A stretch of 64,000 nt of DNA from Labilibacter sediminis. Lineage in GTDB: Bacteria; Bacteroidota; Bacteroidia; Bacteroidales; Marinilabiliaceae. The DNA lies in the NCBI RefSeq assembly GCF_005877885.1, contig NZ_VCHY01000003.1, positions 62,001-126,000 on the forward strand, in the 5' to 3' direction. A model generated the notes under the pieces. The model was not told where the DNA came from, did not search any database, and saw nothing but the letters and a program-made list of their open reading frames with translations. Shown here one piece after another: positions 16,934 through 26,159 of the stretch. Positions within the stretch are counted from its first letter, which is position 1. The number at the start of each line of letters is the position of its first letter. Position numbers and translations under genes: made by a program.

Positions 16934-19900
16934 TTAGAAGTTATACGACATTCGGAAGCTCACAAAATCACCTTCGGGAGTATAAGAAAAGTACGGTTGA
17001 AGAACTACTAATTCTAAAACATCCATCCAAATACCGAAAGTTTGGCTATGATGCCAGGTATTAGAATCTTCTCCTTCTAACCAAACCCGACCAACATCAA
17101 ATCCTCCCAATACGCCAATATCCATTGGTACATATTTATTGTTCCAGGCCAATAATTTCATGCGGAGGTCAGTGTTATTGTATGCCAATGACTCTCCTCT
17201 AAACCGGTTGTTTCTGAAGCCACGCAAATTGGTATTGTTGCCTAAACTTGGGAATTGATAAAACTGGGGCTGGCCTTGTACGTACTGAAACCCAATGTTA
17301 TTGGCAAAGACCAACTTAGGCTTATTGGACAAGGTTAAGTAAAACTGAGAATTGGTATCGAAACTTAAAATATCATCCTGGTTAGAAGTGTTGTTTTGAT
17401 AGGACAAAGCCACATTAAACTTAAAACCATTTGATGGATTACTTTCCCTGTCTACAACCTTTACACTATATAGCACACTGCCTCCTACAAAATGATTTCT
17501 ATCAAAGGCTTCTTCGGGTAATCCAATTTCAGGGTCTTCTGTTACTCTTCCTTTGGTGTCTTCAATACGTACTGATTCGTAGGTTGGACCAAAAACCAGT
17601 TGACTGCGCTCATTTTTTGAATGAATCCCAATCAGCGGAGAAATTTTAATGGCACGTTTTCGTACCCAGTGATATTCTTTATCTAAATAGGGGTTTTCCG
17701 TTTCATTACCTATACCAAAATAGTTCTCGATACTTGGGTAATCAATATGCAACGACGGATAAAAATCAAGTTTACCTAATAATTTTGGGAAGTGCGCATC
17801 ATAACCAATGATAAAAGCATCCTGACTACCCGGGGCAACTGCAAAGTACGCTTTTTGCTCTGATTTGTATGGGACTTTGCGCCATCCATAGGTAGTCCAC
17901 CCATAAGTACCTCCAAACCATAAACCATCATCTTTGGTATAACCAAAACGCAACATAGGCAAACCACTATTGTATTTAAAGGCCTTTCTATCGTACTCAT
18001 TTACATCTATTTTATTTGATGTTTTATCAGCAATACCTTTTCCTTCAATGGCAATTCCTTCTTTATTATCGTAAGCTTCAATATTACCTCCCAAAGATTT
18101 ATTGACAACTTTATCATCATCCTCTCCCCCAATAATTCGGATGCGAATTTTTGCTGCTCCTGAACCGGTAATACAAAACTTATCCTCTTCTCTTAATCCA
18201 TATATCCTAAGCTCATTTGTTTCGTGAGGATAAAAAGTGCGTTCAAATTTTAGAAGATCATCTTTTTTACCGCGCTCGATAATATGCCTAACACTTACTG
18301 AACCATCTGTATTTCGGTTTATCTGAAAAGTATCATCGTTATCTGTTCCGACAATTTCAACTTCTTGCGAGATATAATCATAAAGTTTTTTGCCAATCTC
18401 CATCATATTATCGCGCCTAAGCTTAAGCAAAAAAACCAATTCCTTATTTTGTTCCCGCACCTCTTCCGAGAGACTATAAAGAGCATTTTCAATAATCTCA
18501 TCGCTTAAGTTATACTTAAGCTCCTGAATTGATTTTTCCCAAACAGACCATTCCAACTGATTTAAAAAATACCTGTCGAAATAACGCGCGTTGAATGACA
18601 AATTCTTTACATCGCGCACATTCTCTTTCATGGTTTTAAACTTCTTAATTAAAAAGGTAGAAGCATACCATGGAATAAGCCCTTCAAACTTATAAAACAC
18701 CTGGTCTCTATCTCTTGGTATAGGCCTGTACATTACCTGATCATCCTGTTCAAAGCTTGCCCACCGCCATTGGTCATCATGTCGATCCCAATCATGCACC
18801 CATAAATCAAATAACCTTGATTTAAGTACCCATTCCTGATCTATAAAATGGCTCTTTTTTTCGCGAAGGTTAGTTAACAAATCGGTGTAACCAATAATCT
18901 TTGCTGAGTTTCCAAAATACGAGGCATCACTCCAATCGCCTCTTGGCCGCTGCTCTAACAAGTACAATTCCTCAGGAAATAGAGCATTGTAATTTCCCAA
19001 TTGCTTTTGGTGTTGAAGAAATACCAGCTCCGGTTTGGTATAATAAACATTGGCCGCCTCTGAAAGCGGAGGTAACATAAGTGCTCCATACGGGTGACTT
19101 GCACTATTCTGATCCTTCATTAAATCCATGGCTTTTAAACGGCTATATTTTTCATCTACCAGCTTAGTATAGTCCTTATTGATAGACCGAAGTATATATT
19201 GTTTACCATCCTGCGCTTGCATTCGCAACGAATTAGAAGACATTCCTCCCCCTTTTTTTATGGGTTCCAATCCCCCGTATTTAGTTTCCAGGTTAATAAC
19301 CGGTACTTTTACAGGAGTTGTCCATATATCGCGATATTGAGCACCTAAAAAAAACTGACTCCCTTTCCCAAGAGCAAAAGATGAATTGGCCGCTAAAGTT
19401 GTATCGGACAATTGTATGTGTGGATAAATTTTTTCCTCAACAACAGTACCGGCTCTTGGTTCTCTTAACTGCCTTTTAAACTCCAATTTTGGTCTTGCAT
19501 TAAAACCTGATACCGTATAAAACTCAACCCATGATTCATTGTCTTCGTAAAACAACACTTTGGCATATCCCCGATCCTCTCTGGCATATTCGGCCTCACC
19601 CCCGGCCATTGTATAGGTTTGCTTACTGCCAGATCCACTAATGATGTATTTTCGTTCATCATCATCAAAATATTGTAAGCAATGCTCATGACCTGCAGCA
19701 AAAATCACATTAACATCCAATGCCTCTGCCATTTCGTTAATGCCCTGCATTAATTCTTTGTTCTTACTATTGCTGATATCTTGCACCGAACCAGTTACCT
19801 GACGGTATACAGGATAAACAGAACCTACAACTGGTAGCGGAATCCAAAGCCAATCGTTTAACTCATGCAATGGAAACACATGATGTTTAAATGCAAAATT

Positions 19901-20638
19901 TCCACCGTGTGTTCCATTACTTTTAATGGGGTGATGCATAAGCATCACTATTTCATCATTTTTATATTCAAGAAATATCTCTTCAATACGATCGAGTAAA
20001 TCGCCCCTGGTTTTTATTTCGCATCCTTTATTAATCTTTTTCTCATTGTCCCAATTTTGCAACCACCATTGGGTATCCAAAAAAACAAAAACCAGATCCT
20101 TATGAATCTTAACCACTTTAGGATCGCCACAACCCTGTCCCGGATAAAGTTTTACTTTTTTCGGGAATTCATCGCCATAAAAAGATTCAATATATTTTTC
20201 TTGTCGAAGAATAGCCTTCAATCCCTTTTCTTTACCTTTCTTCCAATCATGATTACCCGGAATAAAATAGGTGTTGCCATTACACCACTGTGCAAGGTTT
20301 ATTTGAGCATCCAGTTTTTTTTCCATCAGCCTACGCTGACTATTTGATTTTGAGGGTAAGCCTAACGGATATAAGTTATCTCCTAAAAAAACCAGCGATG
20401 AATTTACATTGGTGTTGGCTAAATCGTACTGAACAGCATCCAACACATAATTGGTATAGTTAACCGTATCATCTAACTCTCCCGCATCGCCCACTAAAAA
20501 AAGAGAGTGCACCAATTGTTTCGCACTCGTTTTTTTTCCTGTCTCCCATTCCAGCTGAGTTTCGGAATAATAGGGATAATGAAGCGTACCACACGAAAAC
20601 AAAAACAATACGAAAGAAATCCCTATCAAATACTTCAT
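16934..20638 (-). CDS. Outer-membrane lipoprotein: calcineurin-like phosphoesterase fused to Omp85-like barrel
   Basis: 1234 residues, ATG at 20638. The N-terminus is a lipoprotein signal (VLFLFSCGT). Residues ~40-330 carry all metallophosphoesterase motifs: LVGDAGE, FLGDNLYP, PGNHDW, MLMHHPI and AAGHEH. A middle region (~400-850) has no family I recognise, with RDRDQVF and a YDNKEG stretch before GEDDDK. The last ~330 residues are strand-rich, contain NLRGFRNNRFRGES (the family-wide R-G-F/Y motif of surface-antigen/BamA-type barrels) and end in an aromatic (SYNF). A cell-surface or periplasmic phosphatase anchored by its own barrel is the likely reading; substrate unknown. Confidence 0.8.
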   Translation of the reverse strand: MKYLIGISFVLFLFSCGTLHYPYYSETQLEWETGKKTSAKQLVHSLFLVGDAGELDDTVNYTNYVLDAVQYDLANTNVNSSLVFLGDNLYPLGLPSKSNSQRRLMEKKLDAQINLAQWCNGNTYFIPGNHDWKKGKEKGLKAILRQEKYIESFYGDEFPKKVKLYPGQGCGDPKVVKIHKDLVFVFLDTQWWLQNWDNEKKINKGCEIKTRGDLLDRIEEIFLEYKNDEIVMLMHHPIKSNGTHGGNFAFKHHVFPLHELNDWLWIPLPVVGSVYPVYRQVTGSVQDISNSKNKELMQGINEMAEALDVNVIFAAGHEHCLQYFDDDERKYIISGSGSKQTYTMAGGEAEYAREDRGYAKVLFYEDNESWVEFYTVSGFNARPKLEFKRQLREPRAGTVVEEKIYPHIQLSDTTLAANSSFALGKGSQFFLGAQYRDIWTTPVKVPVINLETKYGGLEPIKKGGGMSSNSLRMQAQDGKQYILRSINKDYTKLVDEKYSRLKAMDLMKDQNSASHPYGALMLPPLSEAANVYYTKPELVFLQHQKQLGNYNALFPEELYLLEQRPRGDWSDASYFGNSAKIIGYTDLLTNLREKKSHFIDQEWVLKSRLFDLWVHDWDRHDDQWRWASFEQDDQVMYRPIPRDRDQVFYKFEGLIPWYASTFLIKKFKTMKENVRDVKNLSFNARYFDRYFLNQLEWSVWEKSIQELKYNLSDEIIENALYSLSEEVREQNKELVFLLKLRRDNMMEIGKKLYDYISQEVEIVGTDNDDTFQINRNTDGSVSVRHIIERGKKDDLLKFERTFYPHETNELRIYGLREEDKFCITGSGAAKIRIRIIGGEDDDKVVNKSLGGNIEAYDNKEGIAIEGKGIADKTSNKIDVNEYDRKAFKYNSGLPMLRFGYTKDDGLWFGGTYGWTTYGWRKVPYKSEQKAYFAVAPGSQDAFIIGYDAHFPKLLGKLDFYPSLHIDYPSIENYFGIGNETENPYLDKEYHWVRKRAIKISPLIGIHSKNERSQLVFGPTYESVRIEDTKGRVTEDPEIGLPEEAFDRNHFVGGSVLYSVKVVDRESNPSNGFKFNVALSYQNNTSNQDDILSFDTNSQFYLTLSNKPKLVFANNIGFQYVQGQPQFYQFPSLGNNTNLRGFRNNRFRGESLAYNNTDLRMKLLAWNNKYVPMDIGVLGGFDVGRVWLEGEDSNTWHHSQTFGIWMDVLELVVLQPYFSYTPEGDFVSFRMSYNF

Positions 20639-20658
20639 AACCTTAATTCACATGGATT

Positions 20659-20683
20659 AAAAAAACCTTTTAATTAAAAGGTT
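20659..20683 (-). terminator. Terminator of the SdiA-regulated-like gene
   Basis: Perfect palindrome AACCTTTTAATTAAAAGGTT (20664-20683), followed on the minus strand by T's. It sits 10 bp past the stop at 20693. Confidence 0.75.
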
Positions 20684-20692
20684 CTCAGTTTT

Positions 20693-21631
20693 TCAACTTA
20701 TCTTAAAAACAAACAATTTACCTGCTTTAGATTTACCTTCTGATCCGATAAATAAATTACCTTCCTGATCAAAGCATATTCCTTCGGGTTGGGGAACAAT
20801 GCTTTTGTCAAAGAAAACCAACTGACTAATTTGTTTATTCTTATTCAGGATCAACAACATATTTCCGCGAGCCGATAATAAATAAATATCTCCATTTAAA
20901 GGATGAATAGCAATTCCGGACGGTGAAAAATAACGTACCCTTTGCTTGTATTCTTTCAGGGACTCTTTTTTTAAATCGCCTCCTCTTTCATCCAGGTAAT
21001 CCAGAATCTTTTCTCTACGCAAGAGAATAAAAGGGCTCTCAGAAAATTTAGACTTTTTAAGATTGAACTTATAAACAGCTCTTTGTCCTCGCGAAGCCCC
21101 ACCTTCCAGAACCTTACCCTTACAAGCAATTAAAAGCCTGTGTTTGCCTGAATCATAATACAATCCTTCTACATTATTAACAGAAGAAAGTGGTGTTAAT
21201 ATTGTCTCACTTTTGTTTGTTAAAGTATTAAACCGATGTATATCGCCATTACTTTCAGTCACATAAATATATTTCCCCTCTCTGGCAATGCCTTCATAAT
21301 CTCCATCTAATCCGAAACGTGTCTCATTTAATATTTTTCCCTTGTCAGGATCTATTTCAAAGATAAGTCCCTGCTCATCATTAATTGTAAGCAGGGTTTG
21401 AGCATTGCTATTGTACGTGAGGCCAGATATTTCTTTTAGTTTTTTCGATAACTTTAAGGTTTTATCCGGTTTATTAAACTGATAATAAATTATCTCTTCA
21501 TCATCTGACAAAAACAAATAGTCGCCCTTTTGAATAAATACATACGACAGCCTGTTTCCTTCACCATTTAAAAACGAACAGGAAGCAAGTAGCACGATGC
21601 AACCAACCAAAAGGAAACGAAAAAACACCAT
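20693..21631 (-). CDS. SdiA-regulated-domain lipoprotein (beta-propeller-like)
   Basis: 312 residues, ATG at 21631. Lipoprotein signal peptide ending LLASCSF. Repeated short blades (LKEISGLTYNSNAQTLLTINDEQGLIFEID, EGIAREGKYIYVTESNGDIH, VEGLYYDSGKHRLLIACKG, SPSGIAIHPLNGDIYLLSA, QPEGICFDQEGNLFIGSEG) match the SdiA-regulated/esterase-like-phytase-type propeller family. Ligand or activity unknown. It lies just upstream of the phosphoesterase-barrel gene on the same strand, but a terminator separates them. Confidence 0.75.
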   Translation of the reverse strand: MVFFRFLLVGCIVLLASCSFLNGEGNRLSYVFIQKGDYLFLSDDEEIIYYQFNKPDKTLKLSKKLKEISGLTYNSNAQTLLTINDEQGLIFEIDPDKGKILNETRFGLDGDYEGIAREGKYIYVTESNGDIHRFNTLTNKSETILTPLSSVNNVEGLYYDSGKHRLLIACKGKVLEGGASRGQRAVYKFNLKKSKFSESPFILLRREKILDYLDERGGDLKKESLKEYKQRVRYFSPSGIAIHPLNGDIYLLSARGNMLLILNKNKQISQLVFFDKSIVPQPEGICFDQEGNLFIGSEGKSKAGKLFVFKIS

Positions 21632-21643
21632 ATTATTAATAAG

Positions 21644-21925
21644 TTAAAAAAATATCAAACCTATAACAAACAATAATATTACAGATGCAAAGGACACTAG
21701 AAAAATGCTGTATGACAAAGATAGCAACTTATACTTGTGCCCATTATATAAATTTATCATATAACCTGTTCGAAACTGATTCCCTATATGCAGCTCCTGG
21801 CCATTCACCACTTCATTCATGGCTTCTTCATACTCATCGAGCGAATGATAACTAAACATCATAAAGTTATTGTACTTTAATTCGGAATACTTTGGTTTAA
21901 TTTCCTTATCCCAAACCTTCTTCAT
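21644..21925 (-). CDS. Small membrane protein, hypothetical
   Basis: 93 residues from ATG at 21925 (MKKVWDKEIK); a TTG at 21961 directly after an in-frame stop would give 105. A polar N-terminal part (...DEYEEAMNEVVNGQELHIGNQF) is followed by one hydrophobic C-terminal segment (SYSIFLVSFASVILLFVIGLIFF). It ends 12 bp before the SdiA-regulated-like gene and may be co-transcribed with it. No family recognised. Confidence 0.5.
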   Translation of the reverse strand: MKKVWDKEIKPKYSELKYNNFMMFSYHSLDEYEEAMNEVVNGQELHIGNQFRTGYMINLYNGHKYKLLSLSYSIFLVSFASVILLFVIGLIFF

Positions 21926-22007
21926 TAAGTGCGAAATAGAGTTCGCCTGATCTTTACTCAACTACAAATCACTGTTTATCCAAAAGAAAACAGCACATAC
22001 CAATGGT

Positions 22008-22970
22008 CTACTTTAATAAAAACATTAACCAAAGCGGGATGGTAAAGAGAGATATAATGTGAGTTACTAAAACAGTTCCACTCATTATCTTTTGATCGGC
22101 ATTGTACAATTCGCCCACTACTAAACTTGCAATAGAATTTGGCATAACTGCCACAATTAACATCACATTTACAAATGGATGATTGGGAAATAAAGCTTTT
22201 AGGGCAAGCACTGCAATAAAAGGTATAATGATCAATCGAAATAAGGTCACAATCCAGATATCTGCAATCTTGAGATCATTAATTTGAATTTTACCCATTC
22301 TGCCTCCTACCATTATCATTGAAAGAGGAATGGTAGCCTGACCGAGCTGATAAATTGTTTTTTGTGTATAACTTAAAAATATATGCTTTTCCACCATACT
22401 TTGAAGTGGCACATTTATAAAATGAAAAAACAACAATACGATCAGCGAAAAATAAATACTCACCAGTGGTGGGGAAAGCAAATGTTTTAAGTTAGATTTT
22501 TTAAAACCTTTCTTTTCGCTGTTCAGAATCGACATCCCTACCGTCCACACCACCACCTCTGCACCTAGTGTTGATAAAATTAAAGCAGCCACATATTGAT
22601 CATTATATAATTTGGCAATAATGGCCAAGGGTAAAAATGAGAAATTATTGATAGTAAACTGATAAAGAACACTCTTGCGATGCTGAATATCCTTACCACT
22701 AAAAAAACCATTGTAGGCTAATCCTATAAAATATCCAATTACAAAAATAAGAAGTACAGAAACCGGCAATTGCCATGAATTGATAACACTGGCAATGGTA
22801 AAGTTTTTTGTAATAGAACTGAAAATTAAACAGGGGTATAAAATTTTTATAATTACCTGACTGAAATCTTTTAATGCTGATGCTTCAATTACCTTTTTCT
22901 TAATGATAAGATATCCGGGTATCATCATTAAAAACACCGTAAATACATTTATAAATAGAGTACCAAACAT
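22008..22970 (-). CDS. AEC family transporter
   Basis: 320 residues, ATG at 22970, ten hydrophobic segments. MFGTLFINVFTVFLMMIPGYLIIKKKVI at the start, a central gap with soluble loop, and PLSMIMVGGRMGKIQI in the second half are typical of the auxin efflux carrier family. Bacterial members export or import organic acids such as malate or malonate; the substrate here is unknown. Confidence 0.85.
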   Translation of the reverse strand: MFGTLFINVFTVFLMMIPGYLIIKKKVIEASALKDFSQVIIKILYPCLIFSSITKNFTIASVINSWQLPVSVLLIFVIGYFIGLAYNGFFSGKDIQHRKSVLYQFTINNFSFLPLAIIAKLYNDQYVAALILSTLGAEVVVWTVGMSILNSEKKGFKKSNLKHLLSPPLVSIYFSLIVLLFFHFINVPLQSMVEKHIFLSYTQKTIYQLGQATIPLSMIMVGGRMGKIQINDLKIADIWIVTLFRLIIIPFIAVLALKALFPNHPFVNVMLIVAVMPNSIASLVVGELYNADQKIMSGTVLVTHIISLFTIPLWLMFLLK

Positions 22971-22987
22971 GCTTTAATTTTAAAGCG

Positions 22988-23016
22988 CAAAGGTAAACAG
23001 AAAAAGTTTCTTCAAA
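22988..23016 (-). promoter_or_regulatory. Candidate promoter of the AEC transporter
   Basis: On the minus strand, TTTG (23016-23013), a 17-bp spacer and TACCTTTG (22995-22988) fit the Bacteroidota consensus, with a slightly short spacer. The ATG is 18 bp downstream of the box. Confidence 0.4.
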
Positions 23017-23039
23017 GCATCCCCTTGAGTTTTCCATTT

Positions 23040-23066
23040 AAAAAAAGGCACTGCCATCGCAGTACC
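23040..23066 (-). terminator. Terminator of the cupin gene
   Basis: GGTACTGC (23066-23059) pairs with GCAGTGCC (23054-23047) with one U-G, loop GATG, followed by seven T's on the minus strand. Confidence 0.8.
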
Positions 23067-23089
23067 CTCCAATTACTATCTTACAGTTG

Positions 23090-23428
23090 TTATTTTAGCA
23101 AATTATATACCCGCTGTACATTGTCTTTTTTTGATAACGAAAGCCTTACTATACTTTTTACTTTACTCTTTAAATCGTGTGGAACATTTCCATCCAAAGC
23201 AATCAAGTCACCTTTAACAAGGTTTTTAACAACTCCTTCAACGCCAAAATCTATTTCTCCTTCAAATATTTCTACCACAATAGGAAAAGCTGTCTTATGC
23301 TCCTTCATCACTTGATTTTCGTCAAACACAATTCTAATCTCTTTAGTAGAATCCGTTTCAAACAGAACTTGAATAGCCGGTTTATTTTCTCCGTAAGCGA
23401 TATCCTTTTTTAAAGACGCGGTTTTCAT
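23090..23428 (-). CDS. Small cupin-domain protein
   Basis: 112 residues, ATG at 23428. A single cupin barrel: [25 protein letters not shown]... then [20 protein letters not shown]. The metal motif is thin: one His in the first box and one (NVPHDL) in the second. Sequence ends [12 protein letters not shown]. Its function cannot be stated; it is monocistronic with its own terminator. Confidence 0.7.
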   Translation of the reverse strand: MKTASLKKDIAYGENKPAIQVLFETDSTKEIRIVFDENQVMKEHKTAFPIVVEIFEGEIDFGVEGVVKNLVKGDLIALDGNVPHDLKSKVKSIVRLSLSKKDNVQRVYNLLK

Positions 23429-23580
23429 ACTATTGCATTTTTTTTAAATTTAAGGTAAACTATAATGATTAACAGAAAACTATCATTTTCGTTTAAAATG
23501 AATTGCGTATGTGAGAAATAAAAGCAGAAACCTTAATAATTTTAAGACACCATAAATTTCAAGAAATTATATGTTTTTGC

Positions 23581-24255
23581 TCATTGGTCATCATCTATGA
23601 AATCCTCATTGGTAACATTAGAAACTTCGCTGCTATAATAGTAGATAATTACCTGAGCGGTATCTCTCAAAAAATTAACCTTCCCTATCTCGGCCCGATG
23701 AATTGGCAACCCCGTTCTTTCACATAAATCTTCCAATAACTCCTTGTATTTCTCCGGTCTAATGAATTCTATTTTCTCATAAACCACAAGTTTACTTGAC
23801 TCATGCTTAAGCAACCATACACGTTCTAAACCATAAGTAACCGCTATTACCAAAACATTTGTCAGAAACACCACAGCCAAACTCACATCTGTGCTACTTA
23901 AAGCATTAATTACAGATATTCCTATAGTTATAAAAAGATAGGTCATTTCTTTAATCGGAATTTGCGTAGTACGATATCTGATTATCCCAAAAATGGCAAA
24001 AAGACCTAATGCAAAACCCAATTGTAACTGTACGCTTCCCAAAAGAAAACAAAGTAAAAATACAATGGTACTGATGAGTAAAAATGTGAATAAATAATCT
24101 TTTCGTTTGGCCGCCTGATAATATAAAATCCTTACCAGTATCAGTGATACCCCAAGATTAAAGGTAAATCGCATTAAAAGTTGAAAGAAATCATCCCATT
24201 CAACTACGCTGACTTCAAATATTTTTACCCCCATTAAGAAAGAATCTAATTCCAT
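23581..24255 (-). CDS. DUF4956 membrane protein
   Basis: 224 residues, ATG at 24255, with about four hydrophobic segments (residues ~20-150) and a soluble C-terminal ~75 residues. The core LGSVQLQLGFALGLFAIFGIIRYRTTQIPIKEMTYLFITIGISVINAL is characteristic of DUF4956. This family is commonly found next to VTC-like polyphosphate polymerase domain proteins, and here it starts 7 bp after one. It is the last gene of the CotH operon. Biochemical role unknown. Confidence 0.88.
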   Translation of the reverse strand: MELDSFLMGVKIFEVSVVEWDDFFQLLMRFTFNLGVSLILVRILYYQAAKRKDYLFTFLLISTIVFLLCFLLGSVQLQLGFALGLFAIFGIIRYRTTQIPIKEMTYLFITIGISVINALSSTDVSLAVVFLTNVLVIAVTYGLERVWLLKHESSKLVVYEKIEFIRPEKYKELLEDLCERTGLPIHRAEIGKVNFLRDTAQVIIYYYSSEVSNVTNEDFIDDDQ

Positions 24256-24262
24256 GATTTGT

Positions 24263-25018
24263 TTAGTTTTCTATTTCTGATTTTATTTTTTTTATCAGAT
24301 TAAATTTTTGTTTCAATCTGTTGGCTTTGATGTCTTTATTAAGGGAAGCCGCTCCCAAACAATATTTACTAAAAGACTCCGGACGCATCTTATATTTCTT
24401 TAAAACCTTTTGAGCTACAGAATTTAAAGTGTATTTTTTTTGTTTCAATTCAATAATTACTATTTCAGGAAATTCTATCACCATCCCTGTTTCATTGGTA
24501 TAAGACAAATCATGATCAATTGTTAACCTTTCTGACTCTCCAACCAGTGTAATTCGATTAAAACTATTGAATAATTTTGGTTCCAGATCCTCCCCCTTAA
24601 AAGGAGAATTGTCTTTTAAAAACCGTTGTTCGCAAGAATTAAAATTCTCCATCGTGCTATCAATTGTAATTCTCTTTTTTATGGTTCTACCCTTATTATT
24701 TTTAAATTTAATCTCCAGGAAATGCTGTCCTGATATTAAGTATTCTCTTTTTCGTACCTTAAAACGATTTAACTTCCCATTTTGATGTGCCTCATACATA
24801 TGAAACCCTTTGGTATCAAAATATTCCGTTTTATATGGGAATAATCTACAATCGTCAATCTCTAATATTTTATAATCCTCAACTAACTGATGTAAAATCT
24901 CGGTCAGCAAGCCGGAAGGCCCAATAAATTTGGTATCTACCCTATCCATTAAACTAACATGATCCATTTGTTGCAATGAGATGGGAACAAACCGTAACAA
25001 CAGCTCTTTTACGTTCAT
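24263..25018 (-). CDS. Polyphosphate polymerase (VTC) domain protein
   Basis: 251 residues, ATG at 25018. The VTC fold is readable: MDRVDTKFIGPSG near residue 25, YKTEYFDTKGFHMYEAHQNGKLNRFKVRKREY for the substrate-binding basic strands, HFLEIKFKNNKGRTIKKRI, and VIIELKQKKY with the acidic metal ligand. In yeast Vtc4 such a domain makes polyphosphate from ATP; here no SPX or membrane part is present. It precedes DUF4956 by 7 bp. Activity is inferred from family only. Confidence 0.88.
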   Translation of the reverse strand: MNVKELLLRFVPISLQQMDHVSLMDRVDTKFIGPSGLLTEILHQLVEDYKILEIDDCRLFPYKTEYFDTKGFHMYEAHQNGKLNRFKVRKREYLISGQHFLEIKFKNNKGRTIKKRITIDSTMENFNSCEQRFLKDNSPFKGEDLEPKLFNSFNRITLVGESERLTIDHDLSYTNETGMVIEFPEIVIIELKQKKYTLNSVAQKVLKKYKMRPESFSKYCLGAASLNKDIKANRLKQKFNLIKKIKSEIEN

Positions 25019-25028
25019 ATTATATACT

Positions 25029-25733
25029 TTACTGAATCTTTTTCTTTCTTATTTTTAAAAACTTAGGACTATACTCTATACCCATGTAAAAAATGTTTAT
25101 CACATCAGGATTGGCTATATTAAATTCGTTTTGATATTTATATGACAATTTACCACTTAAGCGTTTATTAATCTCCTTTTCCATAGAAATGAAAAACCGA
25201 TTTTTCCACTCCCCATCATCCACTGCCGGCGACAGACTGAAATAATACTCGAAACCAAAAGATGGATACACAAACCATTTTTTATTCTTATACTTTAAAC
25301 TCAATTTATGCCTGTGCCCAATATGATGTATCGATCCATTTTTAGATGTTCTGTAGTTTGCTTGCTCGTTTTGTATTTGGGCGCGATAATTCCATCTTAA
25401 CTTACCTGATTTATACTTGATTTTGGTATACAATGCCCATCGATGAACCCGCTTATTTTTTTCGGGATTGTCATATTCAACCTGGTATCGGTATATTCCG
25501 CCAATATCAATTTTCTTAACTATTGGTACAGATATATTAAGTTCTGATTGCCAACTCCTCAGCTGACTGGAGTTTTCAAAAAGGCGTATTTCAGGCTCAA
25601 TAGAAAAATCTACTTTTTTAAAAATATTGCCATTTACAGTTAGGTTATACCAGGTATGGAAATCTTCCTGTTGTGCTAACAAGGTTTGTAAACTGAACAG
25701 AATTAATGGTATTGCTAAAAATAGTTTTCGCAT
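25029..25733 (-). CDS. DUF2490 outer-membrane-like protein
   Basis: 234 residues, ATG at 25733. Signal peptide MRKLFLAIPLILFSLQTLLAQQ, then alternating strand-rich sequence (FHTWYNLTVNGNIFKKVDFSIEPEIRLFENSS, RWNYRAQIQNEQANYR, KWFVYPSFGFEYYFSL) typical of DUF2490, which probably forms a small outer-membrane barrel. Co-operonic with CotH and VTC genes (gaps 9 and 10 bp). No enzymatic motif seen. Confidence 0.82.
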   Translation of the reverse strand: MRKLFLAIPLILFSLQTLLAQQEDFHTWYNLTVNGNIFKKVDFSIEPEIRLFENSSQLRSWQSELNISVPIVKKIDIGGIYRYQVEYDNPEKNKRVHRWALYTKIKYKSGKLRWNYRAQIQNEQANYRTSKNGSIHHIGHRHKLSLKYKNKKWFVYPSFGFEYYFSLSPAVDDGEWKNRFFISMEKEINKRLSGKLSYKYQNEFNIANPDVINIFYMGIEYSPKFLKIRKKKIQ

Positions 25734-25742
25734 CTACAATCT

Positions 25743-26147
25743 CTATTTAGCCACAACAATATCTTCAACAGTTACCTTCTGTTTCTTTGCTGTTATTGAA
25801 ACATCTCGAATAATGGCTATTTTTTTTGAAGTCATATTATAATCCAGTTCCTTATCCTTTGAGTAAGCAAATATTCTATAGTCTCCTTCACGCAAATAAT
25901 TAAATTCGAAATATCCATCGTAACTAGTTTCTACTTTATCGTTGTAAAACTGATCGTTACCATAAATAATATAAACATCATATTCCTGTGCGGGATAAGT
26001 ACTTCTTAATATGGTAAAATCAAAATTGTAATCTTCGATAATAACCTTGCCGGCAATTGTTGCCATCCCTCCTTCTCCAGGTCCTTTTTCGCATGCAGAA
26101 AAAATGAATGTCTGCATGCAAATGGTAAATAAAATTATATATCTCAT
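25743..26147 (-). CDS. Small lipoprotein with Ig/CNA-B-like fold, hypothetical
   Basis: 134 residues, ATG at 26147. Lipoprotein-type signal (MRYIILFTICMQTFIFSACEKG, Cys at ~19). The body (ATIAGKVIIEDYNF...SYDGYFEFNYLREGDYRIFAYS) resembles a carboxypeptidase-regulatory/Ig-like beta-sandwich. It lies 12 bp after the CotH gene and 9 bp before the DUF2490 gene. No function is recognisable. Confidence 0.65.
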   Translation of the reverse strand: MRYIILFTICMQTFIFSACEKGPGEGGMATIAGKVIIEDYNFDFTILRSTYPAQEYDVYIIYGNDQFYNDKVETSYDGYFEFNYLREGDYRIFAYSKDKELDYNMTSKKIAIIRDVSITAKKQKVTVEDIVVAK

Positions 26148-26159
26148 CTGTTTATACTT

